From: Pseudomonas sp. R4-35-07
Lineage (GTDB): Bacteria; Pseudomonadota; Gammaproteobacteria; Pseudomonadales; Pseudomonadaceae
Length of the DNA stretch: 64,000 nucleotides
Assembly (NCBI RefSeq): GCF_003852235.1
Contig: NZ_CP027732.1
Location: 1,240,001 to 1,304,000 of the forward strand
Reading direction: 5' to 3'
Made by a program: the position numbers and the translations under genes. Below are positions 8,680 to 17,534 of the stretch, piece by piece. The stretch's first letter is position 1, and each line of letters opens with the position of its first letter. The notes under the pieces are model-generated. The model was not told the DNA's origin. It did not search any database and saw only the letters and a program-made list of their open reading frames with translations.

Positions 8680-10554
8680 CTATTGATCGGGCATCAGTGT
8701 CGCGCTACCCACCTGCAGCAACTGGACGAAATCCTTCGGCGCCAACGCTTTGCTGAAGAGAAAACCCTGGCCCTCCTCACAGCGCTGGGCTTTGAGGAAA
8801 TTCAGTTGGTCGAGGGTTTCCACGCCTTCGGCAATGATGTCCAGTTTCAGGCTTTTACCCATGCCGATGATAGCGCTGATCAGTTGTTCGTCCTGACTAT
8901 TAATACTCAGGCCGCGCACGAAGGATTGGTCGATCTTCAGCACATCGATGGGAAAGCGCCGCAGGTAGCTGAGGCTGGAGTAGCCCGTGCCGAAATCATC
9001 CAGGGCCAGGCGCACCCCCAGCGCCTTGATCCTTTGCAGGATCGCCACGGTTTCGTCGACGTTCTGCATCAGCACGCTTTCGGTGATTTCCAGTTCCAGC
9101 AGGGCGGGCGGCAGGCCGGTTTGTTCGAGGATGGCAGCCAGGTTGTCGACGAAGTTGCGTTGGCGAAAGTCGATCGCCGAAATATTCACCGACATGCGCA
9201 GCGGCGCCAGGCCCATGTGCCGCCAGGCTTGGGCTTGTGCGCAGGCCTGGCGCAGTACCCACTGGGTCAGGCGCACGATCAGGCCGCTGTCTTCGGCGAT
9301 CGGAATGAACTCGGCCGGGCTGATCCAGCCGGACCTCGGATGAAACCAGCGTGTCAGCGCCTCCGCGCCGACGATCCGCCCGGACTCCAGTTCCAGCTTG
9401 GGTTGGTAGTGCAGCACCAACTCATCGCGCTCAAGCGCCTGGCGCAGCGCGCTCTCCAGGTGTTGCTGGTGTCGGGCGCGCAGGTTCATGTCTTCGGTAT
9501 AAAAACTGAAGTCGTTCGGGCCGTGCTCCTTGCTGGCGTGCATGGCGGTTTCAGCCTGCTTGATCAACCCCACCGCGTTGGCGCTGTCGTTGGGGTAAAC
9601 GCTGATCCCAAGGCTCGCGGTCACGCTCAGGTCCTGCCCGGCGACGTGCCGCGTCGCGCTGATGGCATTCAGCACTTTTTGCGCAATGTGCTGGGTTTGC
9701 TGGGGGTGCTGGATATCGTTGAGCAGGATCACGAACTCATCGGCGCCGTAGCGAAACACCGAATCCGACGCACGTACCGTTGCCACCAGGTTCTGGCTGA
9801 CCTGCTCGAGCACTTCATCGCCCACCGGGTAGCCCAGGGCATTATTGATGCGCTTGAAGCGGTCGAGCCCGATAAACATCACCGCCAGTTGCGTGTCATG
9901 TCGCCGGCCCAGGGCGATGGCCTGGGTCAGTCGGTCGCCCAGCAACGTACTATTGGGCAGCCCGGTGAGGGCGTCGTATTGCAACAGGTGCGAGACCTTG
10001 AGCAGTTCCTGCACGCGTTCTTCGATGGTGCGCTCCAGGCTGATCACCTTGAGCGCCGCGTCCTGGGCCAGTTGCCATTTCCACGTCAGGGCGCTGGCCA
10101 TCTGGCGGATTTCCAGGTGATCGAACGGCTTTTTCAGGATCAGCAACTGATCGTTGTACTTCAAGCGCGCTTCAATCGCCTCGAAGGAGTAATCGGAATA
10201 GGCAGTGCACAGGGCAATTTGCAGGTTGGGGTCGACATCCCACAGCTGTTCGATGGTTTGCAGCCCGTCCCAACCGGGGGGCATGCGCATGTCGATAAAC
10301 ACCAGCGCATAGGGCGCCTGGGCCTGCAGGGCTTTGTTCACCAGCGCCAGCGCTTCCTGGCCCTGGTAGGCGGAGTCCAACTCAAATGCCTGGCGTACCG
10401 GCGCGGCGGTGCCGAAAAGGGCCGACTCCAAGGTGTCCAGCGAGGGCTCGCCGTGCTCGTCGGCGCAGAGGATCTTGCGAAAATCCTGGTGGATCGAAGC
10501 CGTGTCATCGACGATCAGGATGCGACGGTTGGCCCGCCCTGATTCCGGGGTCAT
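8680..10554 (-). CDS. Response regulator with GGDEF (degenerate) and EAL domains
   Basis: A 624-residue cytoplasmic c-di-GMP protein. An N-terminal receiver ('RRILIVDDTASIHQDFRKIL', acceptor in 'FIDMRMPPGWDG') is followed by a helix, a GGDEF domain whose signature reads GADEF ('FRYGADEFVILL'), and a complete EAL domain. The EAL domain shows 'GAEALTRWFHP', 'LEITESVL', 'DDFGTGYSSLSYLRRFP' and 'IAEGVET'. The intact EAL residues predict phosphodiesterase activity. The Gly-to-Ala change in the cyclase motif makes synthesis doubtful, so the GGDEF may only bind GTP or be inert. It ends 25 bases before the TTG start of the peroxidase gene on the same strand, so it is probably the first gene of that operon. 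It is divergent from the HD-GYP-like regulator at 10776. Confidence 0.92.
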   Translation of the reverse strand: MTPESGRANRRILIVDDTASIHQDFRKILCADEHGEPSLDTLESALFGTAAPVRQAFELDSAYQGQEALALVNKALQAQAPYALVFIDMRMPPGWDGLQTIEQLWDVDPNLQIALCTAYSDYSFEAIEARLKYNDQLLILKKPFDHLEIRQMASALTWKWQLAQDAALKVISLERTIEERVQELLKVSHLLQYDALTGLPNSTLLGDRLTQAIALGRRHDTQLAVMFIGLDRFKRINNALGYPVGDEVLEQVSQNLVATVRASDSVFRYGADEFVILLNDIQHPQQTQHIAQKVLNAISATRHVAGQDLSVTASLGISVYPNDSANAVGLIKQAETAMHASKEHGPNDFSFYTEDMNLRARHQQHLESALRQALERDELVLHYQPKLELESGRIVGAEALTRWFHPRSGWISPAEFIPIAEDSGLIVRLTQWVLRQACAQAQAWRHMGLAPLRMSVNISAIDFRQRNFVDNLAAILEQTGLPPALLELEITESVLMQNVDETVAILQRIKALGVRLALDDFGTGYSSLSYLRRFPIDVLKIDQSFVRGLSINSQDEQLISAIIGMGKSLKLDIIAEGVETLDQLNFLKAQRCEEGQGFLFSKALAPKDFVQLLQVGSATLMPDQ

Positions 10555-10775
10555 GGTGCCCTGCGCCTGTGCAGAAGACTCGACGGCATAACGATTCCTT
10601 CCCTGGTTTTACAAGCAAAGGGGTGTGAACATGCAGTGACAGCATAGCTGAGCTCCCTTGATATCGACGGCCAGTTGGCGTCAAATCAACAGCATTTTCG
10701 CGCTGCTGGCCTGGATCGGCACGGCGCACCGGTTCAATTGAGCTTCACATCGTTTAATTTGAAGGCAGAGTCGCC

Positions 10776-12089
10776 ATGGATGAACAACTCGCTACGAAGT
10801 CCGCTGTGCTGCTGGTCGACGATGAAGAGTCGATCCTCAACAGCCTGCGCCGCCTGTTGCGCAGCCAGCCTTACGAGGTGGTGTTGGCCACCAGCGGCGC
10901 CCAGGCGCTGGAGATCATGGCAACCCGGCCCATCGACCTGGTGATGAGCGATGCGCGCATGCCCGGTATGGACGGGGCCACGCTGTTGGCGCAGGTTCAC
11001 CGCCTGTACCCGGCCACCGGCCGCATCCTGCTCACCGGTTACGCCGACCTGACCACCATCGTCAAGGCGATCAACGACGGGCAGATTCACCGCTACATCA
11101 GCAAACCCTGGAATGACGAAGAGTTGCAGCTGGTCTTGCAGCAAACCCTCGAACATCAGCGGCTTGAACGCCTTGCGCGGGAGCAGAACGACCAGCTCAA
11201 AGCGCTGAACGCCACGCTGGAAAAGCGTGTGACGGCGCGTACCGCCGAACTGCAACAGACCGCCGACATGCTCGACCTGGCCTACGACGAGCTCAAGCGC
11301 AGCTACGTGACCGGTACCGAAGTGTTTTCGCTATTGGCCAACCTGCGGTTGCCCAAGGACAAGCAGACCAACCGCGCGTTGATCGAATTGATCCGCGTGT
11401 ACTGCGCCGCCCAGGTCATGGATGAAGCCAGCACCCGCGACCTGACCATGGCTGCGGCGCTGTACAACATCGGCAAACTGAGCTGGACCGACAGCATGAT
11501 GGTTGCGCCGTCCGACAAGCTGCACAGCACCCACCGCGCGCTGTATCGCGAATACCCGACCCAGAGCGAGTCGCTGTTGATGACCCTGGAGCCGATGAAG
11601 GACGCGGCGCGGATCATTCGTCATCACCAGGAGCGTTGGGATGGCTCGGGGTTTCCCGACCACCTCAAGGGCGAGGCGATCCCGGCGGGTTCGCGGCTGC
11701 TGAAATTGGCCGTGGACTTCATCGAGCTGCAAAAAGGCCTGATCCTGGAGCGGCACCTGAACAGCGACGAAGCGTTGCTGTATATCCGCAAGTACGCCGG
11801 GCGCCTTTACGACCCGGAATTGGTCGAGGATTTCGTGCAGGCCTGCGCCACCTTCCTCAGCGATGTGACCCTGGGCGACCCCACGGTCAGAGTCCTCACC
11901 ACCCGCGAACTTGAGGACGGCATGGTCCTGGCGCGCAACCTCAACGCCGACAACGGTATGCTCCTGCTCAACGCCGGCAAGGTGCTGAACCTGCCGCTGG
12001 TGGACAAGCTGATCGCGTTCGAATCGATGGAAGGCGCAAAATACAGCGTATTTATCAAACAACCCGACGAGATAACGATTCCCACATGA
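10776..12089 (+). CDS. Response regulator with HD-GYP-like output domain (degenerate HD)
   Basis: A 437-residue RpfG-like protein. The receiver has 'AVLLVDDEESILNSLRRLL', an acceptor in 'LVMSDARMPGMDG' and the conserved Lys in 'ISKPWNDEE'. A coiled coil joins it to an HD-GYP-type domain. There 'HHQERWDGSGFP' matches the second half of the family signature, with GFP for GYP. The usual HD-metal motif 'LLHDIGK' is instead 'LYNIGK', which removes two metal ligands. c-di-GMP hydrolysis is therefore uncertain and a binding or scaffold role is possible. The ATG at 10776 follows a 220-base divergent region. The gene overlaps the Nudix gene by 4 bases, so the three plus-strand genes form one operon. 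Confidence 0.9.
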   Translation: MDEQLATKSAVLLVDDEESILNSLRRLLRSQPYEVVLATSGAQALEIMATRPIDLVMSDARMPGMDGATLLAQVHRLYPATGRILLTGYADLTTIVKAINDGQIHRYISKPWNDEELQLVLQQTLEHQRLERLAREQNDQLKALNATLEKRVTARTAELQQTADMLDLAYDELKRSYVTGTEVFSLLANLRLPKDKQTNRALIELIRVYCAAQVMDEASTRDLTMAAALYNIGKLSWTDSMMVAPSDKLHSTHRALYREYPTQSESLLMTLEPMKDAARIIRHHQERWDGSGFPDHLKGEAIPAGSRLLKLAVDFIELQKGLILERHLNSDEALLYIRKYAGRLYDPELVEDFVQACATFLSDVTLGDPTVRVLTTRELEDGMVLARNLNADNGMLLLNAGKVLNLPLVDKLIAFESMEGAKYSVFIKQPDEITIPT

Positions 12090-12499
12090 ACTCTTCAATT
12101 ATCCGCATCGCTGCAGCGGTCCTGATCGACAAGCACGGCCAGACCTTGCTGGTGCGCAAACGCGGGACCCTGGCGTTCATGCAGCCCGGCGGCAAGATCG
12201 ACGCTGGCGAACAACCGGTCGAGGCGCTGGCTCGCGAGCTGCAGGAAGAACTGAACCTGCGTATCGATCCGGCACAAGCTGTGTACCTCGGCCAGTTCTC
12301 GGGGCCCGCGGCCAACGAGCCGGGCTTCACCGTGCAGGCCGACATGTTCCAGCTGCACATCGACGTGGCGGTCACCCCGGCCGCTGAAATTGAAGAAATA
12401 CGCTGGATCGACCCCATGGGCGACGGCGGCCTGCCATTGGCGCCGCTGAGCCGTGACCAGATCCTGCCGCTCTACCGCGCGTCGCTGATCGGCGCATGA
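12086..12499 (+). CDS. NUDIX hydrolase
   Basis: A 137-residue enzyme with a Nudix box in 'GKIDAGEQPVEALARELQEE'. The spacing G-x5-E-x7-REUxEE is kept, and only the following Gly is replaced by Asn. The family cleaves nucleoside diphosphates linked to another group, using Mg2+ bound by the box glutamates. The beginning 'AAAVLIDKHGQTLLVRKRG' is typical of MutT/ADP-ribose-type members, but the substrate is not predictable. Start and stop both overlap neighbours by 4 bases (ATGA), so it is translated with the response regulator before it and the acetyltransferase after it. Confidence 0.92.
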   Translation: MNSSIIRIAAAVLIDKHGQTLLVRKRGTLAFMQPGGKIDAGEQPVEALARELQEELNLRIDPAQAVYLGQFSGPAANEPGFTVQADMFQLHIDVAVTPAAEIEEIRWIDPMGDGGLPLAPLSRDQILPLYRASLIGA

Positions 12500-13005
12500 C
12501 GATTCGTCCACTCAATCCCCGCGATGCCGAGGCCTATCGGGCATTGATGCTCGAGGCCTATGATGCTTATCCCCAGGCGTTCACCTCCAGCGTCGCCGAG
12601 CGCGCAGCGATGCCGTTGAGTTGGTGGCAAAAGCGCCTGGACGGTGCGTTGGACCGTTTGCTCGGCGCATATGCCGGCGACGCACTGGTCGGCATCGTCG
12701 GCCTGGCGTTCGAGCCTCGGGAGAAAGCGCGGCACAAGGTGACGTTATTCGGCATGTACGTGACTCAAGCCCATCAACGCAACGGCCTGGGCCGCCGGTT
12801 GGTGCAGGCGGCACTCGACCAGGCGCGCGAGCACCCGCGCCTCAAGGTGGTCCAACTGACCGTCACCGCCGGCAATGACGCCGCCTTTGCGTTGTACCGG
12901 CGCTGCGGCTTTATCCAGTACGGCCTGGAACCGTTGGCGGTGCGGGTGGGCCTGGACTATTTCGACAAGATCCACATGTGGCGTGAGCTGCGCGGCGAGG
13001 GTTAA
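12496..13005 (+). CDS. GNAT-family N-acetyltransferase
   Basis: A 169-residue single-domain acetyltransferase. The acetyl-CoA pyrophosphate loop is visible as 'HQRNGLGRRLVQAALDQA', matching Q/RxxGxG/A, followed by the 'VVQLTVTAGNDAAFALYRRC' strand-helix and 'GF' of the fold's end. The acceptor could be an amino acid, an antibiotic or a ribosomal protein N-terminus and cannot be told apart here. It is the last gene of the operon starting at 10776. It converges with the toxin-like gene, leaving only seven bases between their ends. Confidence 0.9.
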   Translation: MTIRPLNPRDAEAYRALMLEAYDAYPQAFTSSVAERAAMPLSWWQKRLDGALDRLLGAYAGDALVGIVGLAFEPREKARHKVTLFGMYVTQAHQRNGLGRRLVQAALDQAREHPRLKVVQLTVTAGNDAAFALYRRCGFIQYGLEPLAVRVGLDYFDKIHMWRELRGEG

Positions 13006-13012
13006 GGGGGCA

Positions 13013-16000
13013 TTACATTCCCCAGGCGACCGGCCTGGCACCGTGATAATCAAAGATACCTCGGAGTACGAAGACATCTTTGCCATCCTCTTTTGCGGTG
13101 CGCTCAATGGCCACCCGCCATCGACCACGGCCCGCGCCTGCCTCTACCTGGGGTAAATCAATATAGGTGTAGTTGCCGATTTTTTTGCGGCTGACACGAC
13201 CTGCCTGAATGTCCTCGGTGATCTGCTCAAGTTTGTTTCTCGCACTGTCTGATAGCAGCGGGATCTGCGCTTCTAACAACTCGTCCTGCTTCACGATGTT
13301 GACTACGGGGGCTCGGGCCGTAGGGGGGGCCGGGGAAGGTGTCGGTGTGGGGGATGGTTTTTCAATTTTTTTGGTGGGTACGCGGGCGACGTCAAACTCT
13401 AAAGGCTCTGAAAACCGAGGGAGGTTCTTTTCAAATTTCGTGACGGCGACACTGTCGATCATTCTTACGCCAGACTCACCGCTCTTGTATGTACCGCTAG
13501 ACATGGCGATATAGGGAATGCCGGATTTTTTAAAGTCCTCGGCGTAGGAGTCCACGCCAAGTTCCTTGAGCTTTTCCTTGAATTTTTCTGTTCTGAACAG
13601 GGTTAAGGATTCTCGTACTTTAGGGTCCGACAAATGCGATTCCAGCGCCATTGCGAGCGAAATTTTTTTATCGGTGGCTATTTTGGTAAGCATTTGCTGG
13701 CGTCCTTTTTCGTTCAGAAACGCGTTAAACGAATCCGTTGGCCAGGTTGAAAGTTGATATTTTTCATCAAATTTATTCAGGCTCTTCATCTGCTGAGGTG
13801 TGATCGCATAACCTACAAACTGTGCGTTTGTGTCGGGGTCCTGAATTGTAATGGAGGCTCGGATTTCTTTTGAAAAGTTGTCGTTTTTGCCAATTAGTCT
13901 TTTTATTTTTTTAAATAATTTATCTTTGTCCAACGGGAGCAGGGGAGGGACCAGATTCGAGGTTGATCTGTTTATGTGGACGTAAATCTCCGCTTCCGAA
14001 TGCAGCCTCAACAATGCGTCACGTAATTCATTTTTGGCGCGCGGGCTTAAATTCTGCTGCCCCGAGACGCTGCGACGAAAGGTGGCTTCGTCGATATTGC
14101 CCATCTGCTGTCGTGCGTTCGCCAGCAGTGTTCGCTTCTGTAACTCGGTCATTTCTTTAATGAGGGGTTCGAAATACCTTAACTGCTCATCTGTTGAGTA
14201 AATACTAAGCGCCGCGATCAGGTCGGCATCGACTTGCTGTTCAGGCGTGAGCCCGCGCAGCCTGCCCATCGCCGTGCCGCCGCCCGCTGTCGTGCGTTCG
14301 AAACGTGGCTTCCAGCTTTTAGCGTTGCCCGGCACCACCATAAAGTTCGCACTGTTTCCTGCCGGGTCTTTTACATAGCGCGCACCGTCTTCGACAAAAG
14401 ACTGATACAGGTGATAACGCCCGCCTTGATCCCTCATCGCGATCAGTTGGTTATTGTATTTGTCAAAAAAACACGGGGCATTGCCCGTTGTGCGCGACAG
14501 CGTGTAGTGGTTCGCCTGGGCAAATTCTTCCACGTCAAAGAATGCGTCGATCTGTTTGGGCAACCGATACGCGGCAACATCGACCCAGGCCGGCTCCAAT
14601 GGCCGGATCGAGGCCGTTGTGAGCGCGATGCGGATCTTGTGGCGGGGGCCGATTTTTCGGACCAGCCCCGGCACACGGCGGCCCAGTTGTCTGACCAGGC
14701 TTAGGCCTTTATCGATGCCACTGCGCACCAACATCCGTGCGGCTTTGAAGGGCATCAGGTCGATAAAAAAATCGGCCACTTCAATGCCGAACATAACGGC
14801 GTTTACGGTGGACTCGCGGGAAATCTGCGCATTGCTGCGTGAATGGAAAGCGGTATACGAGAGTTGAAACCCGAGCTGCGCCAGATACAAATACGCGTGA
14901 AAATTGCCGGTTATTGTTATTAAGGCATAGCGGTGCACGCCGCGTGTATCGCTGAAGATTCGTGAGCGCTCCTGCGCATCGTTGGTGGCCATGCGCTCGC
15001 TGAAATAGGCTCGCCATTGCGGTTTTGCGTTCAGCACGTCCAGCTCCCCCAGGCCGTTGGGCAGTTCCCTGAAGGGCGCGTCATCCGGGGCATCCGGCGT
15101 ATACAGCACGCAGACGCCGTCAGGCTTGGTGCGTTTTCGCTGAATGATCAACACGCCATTGATCACGTGCCCCCCTCGGCCTCCTTCCAGTACGCTGCCC
15201 ATCACCAACAGATTCACGTCGATCTCGAACTCGCTGACCCGGGGGCGTTTTGTGGAATCGGGGTACTCGAGCACCGCCTTTATCCAGTCAAATCCGCTTC
15301 CGGGCGTCTTGAATATAAACAGCTTGTGAATATCGGGATTCAACCGGCTCTCCAGGGCGTCCTTGTGCATTTTCGCCGCGTTGGCGCGCTGCCAGGCGGT
15401 GGCGAAGCTGTTGCCTTGGCTGCCCTGCGAAAAGGTTGACCTCAGGTATTCGGCGTATTTTCCTCCAATGTCGGCTTCTTGGGCGAGCGCGCGTAAATCC
15501 GAATCGCCCAGCGTGCCCTTGGTGTTGCCGTCGGTATCGACGAGGGTGGCGGTGGCGCTGATGGTTCTGTTGAAGTCATGCGCGGACCATGGATCGACAT
15601 TGCGCTGGGCGTAACTGCCCAGTGTGCGCAGGTCTATGACGACCTGGCTCTTCCAGGTGCCACGGGTCAGTGTCTGGCCTTCCAGAAACCGTGGGATGCT
15701 TATCTTCTCATCGGCGGTGATGTAAACGACCGACGTGTTCTCGTCGCGGTACCCCGTCAACTCGACCGGCAGGAGGAAGGACAGACGCAGACGAACCAGG
15801 CTTTTATACGGGGCAATATCCACGTCGGCATAGGCCGGTTTCTGTTTTTTCAGGACCTTGTCTGTTTGTTCGAGTGAAAACGCTTCCAGTGTCTGAACCT
15901 TTTCAAGAAAAGGCATGAGCGCCGCATTGCTGTCACTCATCGCCTGTTCCAGTTGCCTGTAGCGGTGCTGGTCGTGCGCGTCGGCAGTTTTCAGCCACTC

Positions 16001-17194
16001 GGGTTCGCTTACGTCTATCAGGCGCAGATTACGTGTGACAAAGGCATCGGCGATGTCTAGATACTGGGTGATGTCCGCCGCCAGATCGAGTTCGCCGGCC
16101 ACCGGCAATGTCTCCTTGCGCAGGGCTTGTCGCACAGCAAAATATTGTCGAATTCGTACTGAGCGAACACTGTACGCCACGATATCTGCCTCTATCGTTG
16201 GCGGGCTTGCGGCCAGCACGGGCAAACCGGACAGCCCTGCGCGGGCCGTTTTCGACAGGCTTGCGAGCAGGCGCTTGCCGGCCGGGCCGCCTTCGCGTAG
16301 GCGTGCCGCCACGGCTTGATTCAAACGGCCCAGGTTTTCATATTCCTCAAACTCCTCGCCCGGGCTGTACAGCATCACGCTGCCCGTAGGCGGAGTCTTG
16401 CCCGTGGCGTTGAGGATGAATGCGGCGGCGAACTCACTGCCGTCCTCCAGCATCAGCCGGTATACCGCAGGCCTGACGTCGATGGCGAAGACCTTTTCCC
16501 GCGCCGCCGCAGTGGGGTACTTGAGAACATTGTCGGCCAATGTCCGCCCGGCCGCCGACAACGTGCCATCCAGCGTGCGCAGCGCCAGTTGATGGGCCAG
16601 CACCTGGCGACGCAAGGCAATCAGCTGTTCCTCCGAGTCGGGTTGGTCATCCTCGGCGGTGCCCCAGAACGCGTTCAGACTTTGGATGACGGCGATTTCC
16701 GTCGAGCCGGCCAACTGCGCCGCCGTGCCGTTTGAAGACAGGTGCTTGTCCGCGTCCAACGTGTTGGGTTCCCGGTAGAAGGCACCGCTCTGTTGGGTCA
16801 AATAGGTGCCGCCGTCTGGCGCGCGCAACCGGATGAGTAACGACCCCAACGGTTCGCTGGACAAGAGTTGCCGTTGCCCCTCCTGATCCTCCCGGAAACG
16901 GCTGTAAAAGATCTGGTTGGGATTGATGGGCCGGGGCAAATGGGGAAATGCTTCAGTCAATTTATGCTGATACACCCTGCCCATGCTTGGCTGTGACTGC
17001 ATCAAGTCGTCGGTTTTGACGTTGAGTTTGGCGAGCTCGCCGATAAGGTGATCCTGCTGCTTCTCGGTCGAAGACACCGGGGGTACCACAGGCAACGTCA
17101 CAGGCTGAAAAGTGACGAGGGGCGTGTATTTGGCCTGGATCGGTTGTGGATCGTCACCCTGTTGGGCTGGGGAAGAAGGCAATGAAGTGTGCAT
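13013..17194 (-). CDS. Very large toxin-like protein (DUF6543/dermonecrotic-toxin-like)
   Basis: A 1393-residue protein that I place with the large DUF6543 proteins of fluorescent pseudomonads by overall look: 'LPRPINPNQIFYSRFREDQ' near the N-terminus, 'RVYQHKLTEAFP', and a central fatty helix pair ('ESTVNAVMFGIEVADFFIDLMPFKAARML'-type region, about residues 790-840). No signal peptide is visible, so export would need a dedicated secretion system. A Pro/Thr/Ser linker ('KPSPTPTPSPAPPTARAP') precedes a compact C-terminal domain that ends '...GIFDYHGARPVAWGM'. This layout fits a polymorphic toxin with a swappable tip. The start ATG at 17194 gives 'MHTSLPSSPAQQGDDPQ'. The longer frame adds 29 residues that look non-coding. 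Bases 13,560-14,000 are clearly more AT-rich than the rest. No immunity gene is evident. Confidence 0.7.
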   Translation of the reverse strand: MHTSLPSSPAQQGDDPQPIQAKYTPLVTFQPVTLPVVPPVSSTEKQQDHLIGELAKLNVKTDDLMQSQPSMGRVYQHKLTEAFPHLPRPINPNQIFYSRFREDQEGQRQLLSSEPLGSLLIRLRAPDGGTYLTQQSGAFYREPNTLDADKHLSSNGTAAQLAGSTEIAVIQSLNAFWGTAEDDQPDSEEQLIALRRQVLAHQLALRTLDGTLSAAGRTLADNVLKYPTAAAREKVFAIDVRPAVYRLMLEDGSEFAAAFILNATGKTPPTGSVMLYSPGEEFEEYENLGRLNQAVAARLREGGPAGKRLLASLSKTARAGLSGLPVLAASPPTIEADIVAYSVRSVRIRQYFAVRQALRKETLPVAGELDLAADITQYLDIADAFVTRNLRLIDVSEPEWLKTADAHDQHRYRQLEQAMSDSNAALMPFLEKVQTLEAFSLEQTDKVLKKQKPAYADVDIAPYKSLVRLRLSFLLPVELTGYRDENTSVVYITADEKISIPRFLEGQTLTRGTWKSQVVIDLRTLGSYAQRNVDPWSAHDFNRTISATATLVDTDGNTKGTLGDSDLRALAQEADIGGKYAEYLRSTFSQGSQGNSFATAWQRANAAKMHKDALESRLNPDIHKLFIFKTPGSGFDWIKAVLEYPDSTKRPRVSEFEIDVNLLVMGSVLEGGRGGHVINGVLIIQRKRTKPDGVCVLYTPDAPDDAPFRELPNGLGELDVLNAKPQWRAYFSERMATNDAQERSRIFSDTRGVHRYALITITGNFHAYLYLAQLGFQLSYTAFHSRSNAQISRESTVNAVMFGIEVADFFIDLMPFKAARMLVRSGIDKGLSLVRQLGRRVPGLVRKIGPRHKIRIALTTASIRPLEPAWVDVAAYRLPKQIDAFFDVEEFAQANHYTLSRTTGNAPCFFDKYNNQLIAMRDQGGRYHLYQSFVEDGARYVKDPAGNSANFMVVPGNAKSWKPRFERTTAGGGTAMGRLRGLTPEQQVDADLIAALSIYSTDEQLRYFEPLIKEMTELQKRTLLANARQQMGNIDEATFRRSVSGQQNLSPRAKNELRDALLRLHSEAEIYVHINRSTSNLVPPLLPLDKDKLFKKIKRLIGKNDNFSKEIRASITIQDPDTNAQFVGYAITPQQMKSLNKFDEKYQLSTWPTDSFNAFLNEKGRQQMLTKIATDKKISLAMALESHLSDPKVRESLTLFRTEKFKEKLKELGVDSYAEDFKKSGIPYIAMSSGTYKSGESGVRMIDSVAVTKFEKNLPRFSEPLEFDVARVPTKKIEKPSPTPTPSPAPPTARAPVVNIVKQDELLEAQIPLLSDSARNKLEQITEDIQAGRVSRKKIGNYTYIDLPQVEAGAGRGRWRVAIERTAKEDGKDVFVLRGIFDYHGARPVAWGM

Positions 17195-17534
17195 GCGCGA
17201 ACCCTTACAAAACGGCGCAAGTTGAGCGAAGGTGCTGTGCGCCCGGATGAATGTGAGGGTCGAGTGTAGGTGCGGCGCCAAGGGGCTCAGCGGTGCATGT
17301 GTCTCGGACAGCCGAGCCTAAGCGAGGTGCCGAGTGGTGGGGCAAGAGCGTTTTGCTTACGTTGGGGCTTTTTGTACTGATCCAGCATCTCGGTCGGCTG
17401 TCAGGCCGCCATCGGGGGCAAGCCCCCTCCCACATTTGGAACGAGGCATCAGTTAGAGAGGCTTCGGCTCCCGAGCCGCCACAGGTTCAGGGCCGTGCCA
17501 AAGTTGGCAGGTAACGGGGAGCCTGTCGCGGGCC
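17195..17534. other. Intergenic stretch with a single REP unit
   Basis: This 340-base gap lies between the divergently read toxin-like gene's 5' end and the metR 3' end. It holds a lone REP unit at about 17,415-17,438 ('GGGGGCAAGCCCCCTCCCAC'), without its inverted partner. I see no open frame with a ribosome site and no clear terminator. Confidence 0.6.
17415..17438. repeat. Solitary REP unit (GTGGGAGGGGGCTTG family)
   Basis: One arm of the REPIN sequence is present. The opposite arm expected about 60 bases upstream is absent, so this is a singlet or decayed REPIN. Confidence 0.75.

Noticed and set aside
17415..17438. A full REPIN before metR
   Set aside because: Only one REP unit is present and no inverted partner is seen within 100 bases.
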